Below, one piece after another: positions 55,077 to 64,000 of a DNA stretch of 64,000 nucleotides (within the stretch, counting starts at the first letter, position 1; each line of letters starts with the position of its first letter). Position numbers and translations under genes: made by a program. The notes under the pieces are model-generated. The model did no database searches. It was not told the DNA's origin and worked only from the letters and a program-made list of their open reading frames with translations. Origin of the DNA: Symbiodinium natans (taxonomy: Eukaryota > Sar > Dinophyceae > Suessiales > Symbiodiniaceae); assembly GCA_905221605.1 (NCBI GenBank), contig CAJNDS010002134.1, positions 163,342 through 227,341 of the forward strand, given 5' to 3'.

Positions 55077-55218
55077 AAGGGAGGGGGGTGTTTCAAGGGG
55101 GGTAGGTGCCTGGGGAACCTTAGGGAACCTTAGGGAGCCTTAGGGAGTAGTGGGGAAGGGAACCTCAGGTTACATGCCCCCCTTGAACCCCCCCCCCCCC
55201 GCCCCCCTAAGAACACTA
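55077..55218. mobile_element. MITE-like element, TAGGGTTCTTAAGGGAGGGGG family
   Basis: Left TAGGGTTCTTAAGGGAGGGG; the right end on the other strand is TAGTGTTCTTAGGGGGGGC. A related copy is nested in the composite element at 44344-44675. Confidence 0.68.
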
Positions 55219-55471
55219 CAAGCTTTTCAGGCTGCAGCGCCCAACCCTATATCTTGAACCCTGAAATCTGAAACCCGTAAACTCCCAAACACCTATGTCC
55301 TTAAACAAACCTTTAAACCCTGAAAAAACCCTTAAGCCCTTAAACCCCTAAAACCCCAACAATCATGATCGCGCGCTTGGGTGCTGGGTTCTTAAACCTT
55401 AACCCCTGAACCCCCCTAAGCCCCCGACAGCCTTAAGCCACAAGACCCTAACAACAGGTTCTTAAGACTCC

Positions 55472-55660
55472 CTGGTTCTGAGTAGGGAATGGGGGGGGGA
55501 TGAGTGTACCCTGCAGAATCCCTAAAGGGTATATAATGGGGGGGATATAGGGTACCTTATTCCCTCATTCCCTTTAGAAGGCCCCAAACTCTAAACCCTA
55601 AACCCTAAACCCTGAACCCTAAACCCTAAACTCATACGTACCATGAACACTAAGAACCAG
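55472..55660. mobile_element. MITE-like element, family CTGGTTCTGAGTAGGG, split by telomeric repeats
   Basis: Left CTGGTTCTGAGTAGGGAATG. The right arm is recognisable as TTATTCCCTCATTCCCT and TAAGAACCAG, but about 70 bp containing CCCTAAA/CCCTGAA heptamers (about 55588-55632) sit between the two parts of the right inverted repeat. The copy at 29877-29977 lacks that insertion. Confidence 0.72.
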
Positions 55661-55689
55661 CCAGCAGTGGGGGGTTCAGGCCAAGCCCT

Positions 55690-56150
55690 TCCTCCATAGG
55701 CCGCGCCAACTCGATGTCAGCGCGGGCCGCGGCTTCGGCGCGGCGGGGCTTAGGGGTTGAGGTAAGGGTTCGTTAGGGTTCTTTGGTGGGGTTTTGGACT
55801 TTTTGGGTTCTTTTTGATTTTATTTTTTTGGGGAGGGGTGGGTTTGGGTGGGTTGGTTTGGGTGGGTTGAGGGCTTAGGGTGGAGGGGGATGGAGTTTTT
55901 GTAGGGAGTGTCTGAACTGCCCTCAGATCCCCCCTTACCATGTAAGCACATGGCCCCGGAGTTTTTGGTGAGGAACATCACTTGCGGGGCTACAGCGACC
56001 TGCAGGTTGCCGCCTAGAACGCGGGTGTTGGCGCACTCTGGCGTCGCGTCTGTAGGGGGCCTACAATGCTTGAGGGGTCCAAGGAACTTGGACTGAAGCT
56101 CGTGAGCCGAGAGATGTGAGAAGCTTTGGCGAGAGCAAGGGGACAAACGC
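55690..56150 (-). other. Possible minus-strand exons, unresolved
   Basis: About 56140-55920 is open on the minus strand in a protein-like frame (HLSAHELQSKFLGPLKHC, later TRVLGGNLQVAVAPQVMFL). About 55741-55680 reads RRAEAAARADIELARPME. A G/T-rich simple stretch (55750-55880) separates them. No homology recognised and the opposite strand is partly open. Confidence 0.35.
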
Positions 56151-56159
56151 CTGTGAACT

Positions 56160-59100
56160 TTCCACCTCCATCAAGCGCAGATCCAAGGCTTTGCGGCCTA
56201 GAAGGATCTCAAAAAAGGTATGGATGGCAAGTGATCTTTTCTTGGTCAGCCCGTCTGTGAAGTCCGGCTGAAATCTGGACCAAAACTCGCGTCTGAGACG
56301 TGGCTGTGTCGAGCCGGAAGCCCTGGGGCGACCTTAAGAGGCCAGCTAATGCGATCTACTCCCACGTGCTCTTGGCGCCTGTGCACCATGCAGATCAATT
56401 TTAAGGAAGACAGCTGAGGATCTCCTCAGGTCTGCGGTCTGCAGAGACCAGCAGAGTCTTCGGACTCCGAAGGCTGTTGCGGCAGACCTGGGGCCTATAG
56501 CTTAGGCCTTCCTATTTCAAGCATGGGCCCCCTGATCTGGGCCCTTTCTTTGGGGTCCTCATATACCCATGATACGCCTCGCATATATGCATTATATTTA
56601 TTATAATATCATAATATACTATATTTATCTTAAATGATAAATGATATAATATGATATTACTACCCTTTTTAAGGGTTCCTCCAGAGGTCCCCCGGTCCGC
56701 GCACGATCTTCGGGCCCTCTATTGTGTCTGGATCCGCGGGGCAGGCTTCACGATGGTGGCGAGATCTCCCTCCAGCTTCCTTTTGGTGCGAGGGAAGGAT
56801 GAGCTTTCAGGGGGTGAAGATTAGGGGTTTTAGGGTTTAAGGGTTTAGGGGCCCTAGAGTTTAGGGGTTGAGGGGTAAAGGGATCCTATTTCGAGTCTTC
56901 AGTAAGGTGTCATCCGGGGCCTTGTCCCTGCGAGTTGCATCCCCCACAGCTCTCTGAAGCCCTCAGCCGCAGCTCTACCTACGAGTACTGCGGCCGAGCG
57001 GCAGGAAGGTGCCCTCCTTCTGGGACGCCTCGTGAGCTGTATGTAACCCGAAGGGCTACCCCAATCCCGCCCCTCAATACGAACCCTAAAGCCTCCCTAA
57101 AGCCTCCCTAAAGCCTATAAATCCAAAAACCCTGAAGTCCCAAGAAGCACTCCTACATACCATAAGCTAGTGGCTTTGGGAACCCGAAGCCCTGAAAACT
57201 ATACTGACCTTCGCCCCTGTCAGAACTCAACTGTCTCATTCTTCGGTGTATTGGTCATGTCCTGTTCGAGTGCATCTGCACCTTCATGGCTCAGTGAAAA
57301 CCCTTAAAGCGAACAACGCGAGGCCCTCGAACCCCAAAAGGATGTAGGGTCCCAAGGCTTTGGGACTTCCTGAAGGTCAGGCACCCGGCGAAACGCCAAA
57401 GTTTTTGGGAATAGACCTGTTTCAAAGTGCTAAGCACCCTACACCCTAAACCCTAAACCCTAAACCCTAAACCCTAAACCCTAAACCCTAAACCCTAAAC
57501 CCTAAACCCACACGAAGCTCATCCCAACTCCTCGATACTGCTCATGGGGGCCTCCTTCTGAATCCACGCCGACAGAGGCGTCTGATACCAGGGGTCCAGT
57601 CCTTCTTTCTCCAGGAACCTGGCTTCTTAGGGTTTAGGGTTTAGGGTTTAGGGTTTAGGGTTTAGGGATACATGCAAGCTTTACTTGCGGTCTGTCTTTT
57701 CCGTCTCCCCTCGTTTTCTTCTGTCTCTCTCTCTCTCTCTCCCCCCACAGCCTCTGCCTATGTCTACAACTCAGAGACATACAAACAAAAACTCAGAGAC
57801 ACACATACCTGCGTACATGCATGCGCGCATGCACACTTGCAGCTCAGCTGTGCACGAATTACATGCTGCTGCGGCAACACATGTTGAACCACGCACGACT
57901 GCCAGGGTTCAATGCTCATCCACCTTGACTACTCTGGATTGCAACATGGGCCACCTTTCCTGCCCACACCCTACATGGCCCTACACTGAAGTCAAGCACT
58001 GTTGCATTCTTCCTTGGGGGCCGTGTTGCCATCCTGCAAGCCTCAAGCTTGACGAACATTTTCAAATCCACATGTAGCCCCCGGGGCTCCCCACCGTTTC
58101 GCTGCGACGGCTGGCTTCTCGTTCAGGTAAACCTGCTTGGCCGTGGTCAATGTCTAACGTAACTCAAATCTTTCTGGGCGGAAGGGAGTCGGGCGTGGCT
58201 GCAGTGGCTCACGACACTGCTGAGCTCTGACCGAACAGGGAACATTGTCACATGTTGCACCCTAAACCCTAAACCCTAAACACTAAACCCTAAACCTAAA
58301 GCATTGTCTATGGGCACGACCATTCTCAAAGAGGCCATGGCTGCATGCTCCAGCAGCACTCGGATAGCTGCTCGCTAGGTCACCAGGTCTCAGGAATCCT
58401 AATTTCCCCCTAAGCTCTCGAAGCTCTAGGCTTCTCAGGGGCTGAAGTGGCCCAAACAAGGTCAACCATGCTACTTATACATATATATATATATATATAG
58501 GATTTTATATAAATCCAAACTACCTCTCTCTATGTAAATATATGATGGGATTGTATATAACCAAAACGGATACAGGCTGTCTACTCAGTCCCTAAGATAA
58601 AGTTCCCCAGTAGGCTATGAAGAGACAGGTGCACTTCTCATTAGTGATGCTTGAGAGAGCCCCGAACTTTCCCAAACCCAGACGACCCTTCTGAAGAAGG
58701 GGCCTTCAGCTTCGACACTCCGGTTTTCAACGTGATGTCAGCCTCGATCCAGACATCGTCGCCTGGTCATCTAGGATCATGGGTTTAGGGTTTAGGGTTT
58801 AAGGTTTGGGGAAGTTCGGGGCTTCGGCTCTCACTTCAAGCCACAAAGGGCGTGAGGTTCTTCAGCTTCGGGTTGAAGGTTCTGCTGCCGAGCGATGCTC
58901 CGCAGCGCACCTGAAGCCCAACTTAAGCCACGAACTGGCAAGTGAAGGCCTCCGCTCCACCCCAACTCCCGCTCAAAACACAGGCAAGTTTCAGGGACCC
59001 ATAGGTCTAGGGCTCTAGGGCTTCGGGTGTAGGCCGGTGTAGGGTTTAGGGTTCATACGGGATAGCAGGAAAGCTTTGTGTCTTGAGCTGTAGTGTATGC

Positions 59101-60270
59101 TGTGCCTGTTGGAGCAGAGTTGCTTGCAGCTGTATGTCGGAGTTGCGGTGGGAGCGTTCTCCGTAGGATCTGGAGGAAACGCATATTTTAGGGGCCTTAT
59201 AATTCTGAATAATCAGAAATAGTTGTTTTTTTTGGAGGGGGGGGCGGAGGGGGGTGGGTTGTTATAGTAGGTTGCTATAGTATTCATATAGGGACCAGAA
59301 GGGAACAATATCTGTCATTCTTCCGACCCCCTATGCTATGATGTTGGAGCCGGGCTTGCTTCGGGTTTGGGCCTTGGGACTGGGTTTCGAGGGATTAAGA
59401 CTGGCATCCCTAAAGTTGTGTCTCGTTTAGGGTCGCCCCGCCCCCGCCCCCGCCGCCCCTCCCCGCCCCCCTAAACACCGAGAATAGAGAATCCCCCTTA
59501 CCATCACCCTAAACCCAAAACCCTAAACCCAAAACCCCAGACCCTAAACCCATCCAGCGCCGGGAGCCTACTTTGCCAGGCGGAAAAGCGCTGTCACTGG
59601 GCTTCCAGCCTTGTTGGCACTCGTTTGTCCGCTGGGCTTGGGGGATAGGGTGTAAGCGGTGACGGGGCCTGTCTCTCAGTCCGAGTCCCAAGCCTTATAA
59701 GGCCCTGTGATATGATATAAATATACATATAAATATAAATACACATGTGTATATATATGTATATACATCTGTAGATGTGTGTGTGTGTGTGTCATAGAAA
59801 GTATGATTTCATACTAGGCTATATGAGCTTATGAATATAGAAACCCATCATATCAATCTTCCAGTGGTTCAATATAGTATCTATAGTTTTCAACATACCT
59901 CCCGTATAAGACCTTGACCAACCGAGGGTGAGAGAATTCGGGCCGCAAGTAGCCCAAGAATCCCGCTTTAACCATATGAGGAGCCTCTGAGGGGCTGCAG
60001 TGCAGCCTAAGTCTCTGGGGTCCATGTTTAGGGTTGAGGGTTTCAGGTTTCAGATGCTGCGATGTTTGCGTGAGGAATCTTTACGCCTCCAAAACCGGAG
60101 CCCCCCTAGTACCCGCATTGAACACAAGAATCGACAACCTCAAACAGCATTGTGCAAGTAGCCCGTGCGAAGCTTGAGAAATTAGTTTTGGGCGTGGTTG
60201 GGAGCCCCCCCCCCCCCCTTTCGCCAAAAACCACACAACCAAACAAGGAAAACACAGTTACTATAGGGGT
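56160..60270. other. No supported gene; ITS, microsatellites and one MITE
   Basis: AT-rich segment at 56578-56660, CCCTAAA at 57440-57509, TTTAGGG at 57628-57667, (CT)n near 57722-57742, (AT)n near 58477-58499, G/C-rich runs near 59230-59250 and 59445-59472, and (TA)/(GT)n at 59700-59795. Open frames at 57672-58077 and 58806-59018 lack splice or homology support. Confidence 0.5.
59189..59333. mobile_element. MITE-like element, family TAGGGGCCTGAATAATT, expanded
   Basis: TAGGGGCCTTATAATTCTGAAT at the left, GGGACCAGAAGGGAACAATA internally, and CATTCTTCCGACCCCCTA at the right, enlarged by a T/G run and a duplicated TTGTTATAGTAGG/TTGCTATAGTAT segment. A partial relative lies at about 60270-60365. 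Confidence 0.65.
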
Positions 60271-60412
60271 TTTAGTAATTGTTAATAGGGTTTGGGGCGG
60301 AGGGGGAGGGAGGGTTATTCGAGTATAAGTATAAAGGGACCATAAGGATTATTACAAGATTCGGAGGGGAGTGCAATCTTAGGGCATGTTGCGGGCTGTT
60401 TAGAATGTTGGG

Positions 60413-60712
60413 GGTTTACCCTAAACCCTAAACCCAAAACCCTAAACCCTGAACCCTGAACCCTAAACCCTAAACCCTAAACCCTAAACCCTAACCCTAA
60501 ACCCTAAACCCTAAACCCTAAACCCTAGGGCTTGGGCTGTTGACGGTTTGGGTTCCCTTCCTGAGCACATGGCTAGGTTTCTCTTTGCCTTTTCCTTCAC
60601 CTTTGGGAAGCGCCTTTGCCAGCAGTTTGCCGGCACCTCGGGATTTTCGAAGTAGGGTTTGGGGTTTAGGGTTTAGGGTTTAGGGTTTAGGGTTTAGGGT
60701 TTAGGGTTTAGT
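60413..60712. repeat. Two ITS blocks in opposite orientation
   Basis: CCCTAAA (with variants) at 60413-60530 and TTTAGGG at 60653-60712, separated by about 120 bp of unique DNA. Confidence 0.93.
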
Positions 60713-60852
60713 TCTAAAGTTTAGGTTTAGGGGTTTAGGGCTTCTGTACAGCTTAGGCTTATGGGCTTAAGGAGCTGAAGGGCTTGAAGGCGTAAGAGTT
60801 TTAGGACTGAGGGGCTCAGGGCCTAGTGCCTCATGCCTTTTGCAACTCCATG

Positions 60853-60873
60853 AATATATATATATATATATTT

Positions 60874-60904
<31 letters not shown>

Positions 60905-60905
60905 T
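60853..60905. repeat. (AT)n/(TTA)n microsatellite
   Basis: About ten AT dinucleotides followed by (TTA)n with one T-rich interruption, partly overlapping the stop-proximal end of the exon 60902-61231. Confidence 0.95.
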
Positions 60906-61231
60906 TCTTCAGCAAGTAAGGAGAACCAAAGCTCGTGCCTAAAAAAAGTATCTGTGCAATCGATAAAAACTCCAGACAGCACTAACCCCGTGAAAACACC
61001 CTGAATTTCGGTGACGCCGCTGAAGCGGTTGACACCGGTGGTAAAGACGTGAGCATCTTCACCACTCTTGGCACTTTCCGTCCGAAAGCCACATCTTAAC
61101 GCCTGTGCCCTTTGCATCTTCGCCCCAAGATATATGACAAACACACGAGCAACCTCTATGCGCTCGTGGCGGTCCAGCTGAGAGGGTGCACCCTTGCCCT
61201 TGTTGGACTTGCCGTAGCCGCCCCAGGAATC
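60902..61231 (-). CDS. Probable 3-prime exon encoding a Gly-Lys-rich protein segment
   Basis: After an acceptor TTGGGCAG|GATTCC the minus strand is open for 109 codons to a stop at 60902. It reads DSWGGYGKSNKGKGAPSQLD, then HERIEVARVFVIYLGAK. GYGK/GKGK-rich segments are common in alveolate RNA-binding proteins. A GT donor (CATAGAG|GTTGCT) after HERIE could shorten the coding part. It may belong to the same gene as 61645-61490 and 62772-63866, all on the minus strand, but phases between them do not settle this. The family is not identified. Confidence 0.5.
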
Positions 61232-61368
61232 CTGCCCAAGATTGCACCGACATTTAATGTGCTCCGTCAGCCTAGCAGCCTTTGGGCACCATAAACCTTA
61301 TCAACCTTCTCAGTCAGTGTTGGGCACATGTTGAGACGGTTGTACCCCGGATGCGCAGCAATAAACGG

Positions 61369-61480
61369 CTTAGTCGCCCAGTAGCCATATTACAATAAAG
61401 GGCACCCTTTTTTTGGTTGGTGGCCTTACAAGGGAACCCAGAACAAAAAAAAGGGTCAAGGGGACCACTGGGCTACCAAG
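61369..61480. mobile_element. MITE-like element, family CTTGGTAGCCCAGT
   Basis: Left TAGTCGCCCAGTAGCC; right end on the other strand CTTGGTAGCCCAGTGGTCCC. It shares GGGCACCCTTTTTTT and AAGGGAACCC with 28516-28630. Confidence 0.72.
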
Positions 61481-61489
61481 AAGGGGTAC

Positions 61490-61645
61490 GGGAAGGATGA
61501 CGTCCTGCCAGCGAGTACGATGTAGGCAGGCTCCGGTGTCGATGCTCGATATGTGGAGAGGCTTTCGTTTCAGGCTCCAATGAGCGACTGCAAACCGTGC
61601 ACCACGAAGCTGTGACACTCTTTTCGGGGACCTCTTGTGCCCCAA
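61490..61645 (-). other. Probable exon, frame unresolved (possible C2H2-type zinc finger)
   Basis: Two minus-strand frames are open here. After the acceptor CAAGAG|GTCCCC one frame reads WCTVCSRSLEPETKASPHIE and then HRHRS, with Cys-x2-Cys and a His cluster suggestive of a zinc finger. The other reads GARFAVAHWSLKRKPLHISS. The second would be in phase with the AG end of exon 62832-62772. A GA donor is available at TCGCTGGCAG|GACG. Confidence 0.35.
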
Positions 61646-62639
61646 ACCATCGTGAGTAAGTAGTGGTTTTGGTGCTGGCGTTGTTTCGGAACCCTAGACT
61701 GTTATGATGCAGGAGCCTGTGTCGTCCTTCTAAGCTACCCCAATACCCATGAAAATTTCACAGGCCCCGAAATTTCAAATCAGCTAGGTTGCGGTGCACA
61801 GCACAGAGCCCTGAAACTGGGCTGTCGAACAAGGGAAAAAATGGCCCCATCTGCGACCGTACACCTGAAACCCCAAAACCCTCAACTCTCTAAAACCTAA
61901 AGCCTAAACCCCTAAACACCCCTACTTAACCCTAAACTACTAAACCCCTAAACCCCTAAACCCTTATACCCTGAACCCTCTAAACCCTTACACCAACCCT
62001 CTAAACGATAAACGCCCTTGAGCCAGTCCTTGCCCGACTCGCGTCCCGAACCGGAGTCCGACTTGTCTGGCGCAGAAGCGTGTTCTCAAGACCCAGAAGG
62101 TCTGGGGTTTTAGGGTTTTAGGGTTTTTTAGGGTTTTTTAGGGTTTTTTAGGGTTTTGCGGTTTTTAGGATTTTAGGGTTTATTAGGGTTTAGCAAAAGG
62201 AGGTCCAGAAACTCCCTTCTGTTTCCCTGCTGAGGGATTGAACGGGGATTAAACGGAGCACCTGATTCCCGCATTCCCCACTGAGAGCCCACTAACCTTA
62301 AGAGCTCCAAACCTACTCTTCTTGTACGTTAGGGTTTAGGGGTTAAGGTCGAGTTCTTTAGGAATGCCTGGGTGGGAGGACCTTCGGAATGGCAAGCCGA
62401 TCACACCCCAAAAGCCGTCAACGAAAACCTCGAACCTCAACTACCCCCAAACCCTCAAAAACCCCAAAACAAAAGCCCCTAACCCCCCCCCCCCTCCCCC
62501 CCCGGCCCCCGCCTCAAAGTCAAAAGAAAAAAACACCCTAACCTCCAGGAAAACATCCTGAGAGCTCTCTCAAAACCCCCCAAACCCTCACCAAAAAACA
62601 AGAAGAAACAAAAACAAAGAAAGAGTCCTTCTAGTGCCT

Positions 62640-62747
62640 TAAACCCTAAACCCTAAACCCTAAACCCTAAACCCTCAACCCTCAACCCTCAACCCTAAAC
62701 CCTAAACCCTAAACCCTAAACCCTAAACCCTAAACCCTAAACCCTTC
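62640..62747 (-). repeat. Interstitial telomeric repeat with CCCTCAA variants
   Basis: About 15 heptamers; three consecutive CCCTCAA variants sit inside the CCCTAAA array. It begins 25 bp downstream of the donor at 62772/62771. Confidence 0.95.
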
Positions 62748-62771
62748 TAGTGCCGGCCTTGCCCTGGCCAC

Positions 62772-63866
62772 CTGCCAGCCCACAGCTTGTCCCACTGCTT
62801 CTCCCACTGCTTGACGTACTGCCAATGAGTTCCTTGCAGCTGCGGGCGGCAGATTTTTTGGGATTGAGTAGGGTTTAGGGTTTAGGGTTTAGGGTTTAGG
62901 GTTTAGGGTTTAGGGTTTAGGGTTTAGGGTTTAGGGTTTAGGGTTTAGGGTTTAGGGTGGCGCGAAGCCAAGGCATGTCAACGGCAGCGAAAGCTGCTGC
63001 CCTCAGCTGAGGCTGCGTCGGGGCAAAGAGATGCACGGCCTGGATACATCGCATACAGCGCACGACCCCCCTCCCCCTACATCTTGCAGAGAGGGCAGGC
63101 GGACGTCTACTGACACGAAAGCTACTCAGGACGAGCCTTCTGCCAATCTGTTCGGGCTCCTAGCTTCCAACCAAACCGTGAACCTTCCGACGTCCGAACA
63201 TGTCGCGCCACCAAAACACAAAGACACTGCCATGAAACAGCTCTTTGCCAGTAGTCACTGAACAGTTCCCTGACCTCGATAGACCCTAAGCCCTCAAAAG
63301 AAAGTGCTGGCGCCTGGTCATTGGGTCGCCTGTCTTTACAAAGTCGACTTGTAGCCTGCGAGCAACACGCATGGGTTCAGGCTAAGGGTTTCAGGTTTTG
63401 TCTCTGAGTGCTGAACACCTCCCTCTCAATCAAAGCAGAACCCCCTCTTGAAGTATACATAGATATAGCACATCTGAGATTACGCCAGAAGCTAGAGATA
63501 ACCATGACAACGTGGGCCCCCCAAATGCTTCTACCGTAGGGTTCTCCCCCCCACCCTCCGAAAGGGCCGTCATTCTGAGGATTGTCCATGGGCGCTGCCC
63601 AGACAGACTCGCCTTCAACAGAGTGCCGCTATTGAGGGCCCAAAGCAATCCAATGTTAAAAGGGTTTTGGGGAGCATCATCAGGGAGTTTAGTCTGTTTT
63701 GTTGGACTCTGTGGTACCCATCATTATATCCCCTATTAAAGACTGTTAGTAGAAGGGGGCAACATCCGCAACCTCAAGCCCTTTTACAGGGCATCTTACC
63801 GAGGCGCTTGGGATCGTCCAGCAGCTTGGAGAGTGAGCAGTGGCCAAAGACGGTCTCGCTCAGCTC
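62772..63866 (-). CDS. Two in-phase exons of an unidentified gene entering from the right edge
   Basis: Exon 63866-63800 (67 nt) follows CTTGCGAG and reads ELSETVFGHCSLSKLLDDPK, ending at CGCCTCG|GTAAGA, a consensus GT donor. Exon 62832-62772 (61 nt) follows GCTGCAAG and reads THWQYVKQWEKQWDKLWAG, ending at GGCAG|GTGGCC. Phase 1 meets phase 1, so they join directly (KRL-G-THW). The 967-bp intron holds a 90-bp TTTAGGG array. The frame is open upstream of 63866, so the first exon border is not certain. Trp-rich helical segment; no family recognised. 5-prime exons lie beyond the window. Confidence 0.55.
62869..62958 (+). repeat. Intronic telomeric array, (TTTAGGG)~13
   Basis: Thirteen perfect heptamers inside the intron 63799-62833, starting 37 bp from the acceptor side. 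Confidence 0.95.
63088..63261 (+). other. Possible plus-strand terminal exon
   Basis: A pyrimidine-rich tract (CCCCCTCCCCCTACATCTTGCAG) precedes an open, hydrophilic frame (EGRRTSTDTKATQDEPSANL) ending at a TGA at 63259-63261. It lies inside the intron of the minus-strand gene 62772-63866, which argues against it. Recorded because the acceptor is good. Confidence 0.25.
63667..63771. mobile_element. MITE-like element, family TTGGGATGTTCCCC, decayed
   Basis: TTGGGGAGCATCATCAGGGAG at the left and AGACTGTTAGTAGAAGGGGG plus CAACATCC at the right match the 30163 element. It lies inside intron 63799-62833. Confidence 0.62.
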
Positions 63867-64000
63867 CTCGCAAGGCCAAGAACTCCGCGGTTTAGGGGTT
63901 TAGGGTTTAGGGCTTACGGCTCAGCCCCGAACTCGGTTTGTTTCAGCCTTTTACTACTCTTTGCTTAGGCATCAAAATACAAGGCAAAAATCCCTATATT

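Noticed and set aside
1-64000. tRNA, rRNA and spliced-leader RNA genes
   Set aside because: I looked for rRNA-like blocks, tRNA arm patterns and the dinoflagellate spliced-leader core and saw none. A covariance-model search would be needed to exclude a tRNA.

Overview
This window is eukaryotic nuclear DNA, most likely from a dinoflagellate or a close alveolate relative. Three things point there. Short blocks of the telomere-type heptamer TTTAGGG/CCCTAAA are scattered through it in both orientations from about 6.5 kb to the right end. Intron-containing genes can be assembled whose introns begin mostly with GC or GA, sometimes GT, and end with AG followed by an exonic G. The confidently identified genes all lie head to tail on the minus strand. 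One 100-base N gap (5401-5500) shows this is a scaffold. The species is inferred, not demonstrated.

Layout. 1-2870 is an 11-bp satellite block made of two related units in alternating orientation. 2900-5400 is low-complexity sequence (purine/pyrimidine microsatellites, degenerate minisatellites). From 5500 onward the DNA is a mosaic of unique segments of roughly 50-300 bp, interstitial telomeric repeats (ITS), G/C homopolymers, and at least eight families of small inverted-repeat elements of about 60-150 bp (MITE-like). One element has a perfect 8-bp target duplication, and one pair of copies is nearly identical.

Genes. Minus strand, right to left: (i) the 3-prime-ward part of an intron-containing gene of unknown function entering from the right edge (63866 to 62772); (ii) a GKG-rich exon (61231-60902); (iii) a GT27-like polypeptide N-acetylgalactosaminyltransferase split into at least 12 exons (46582 to 38769), one of them only 22 nt; (iv) a single-exon secreted choloylglycine hydrolase/penicillin acylase-family enzyme (38183-37053) 585 bp downstream; (v) a single-exon SET-domain protein methyltransferase of the Rubisco-LSMT/SETD3 type (24826-23267); (vi) two small exons just downstream of it (22940-22716); and isolated exon-like segments at 52.5, 19.7-20.0 and 16.3 kb. 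Many unique segments are open in several frames and could hold more small exons that I could not assign.

The most notable observation is that every bounded intron of the GalNAc-transferase gene contains telomere-like repeats, from a single heptamer to long arrays, and several also contain MITE-like elements. In two MITE copies a telomeric tract lies inside the element. ITS and small TIR elements therefore appear to have been inserted repeatedly into this region, including inside introns.
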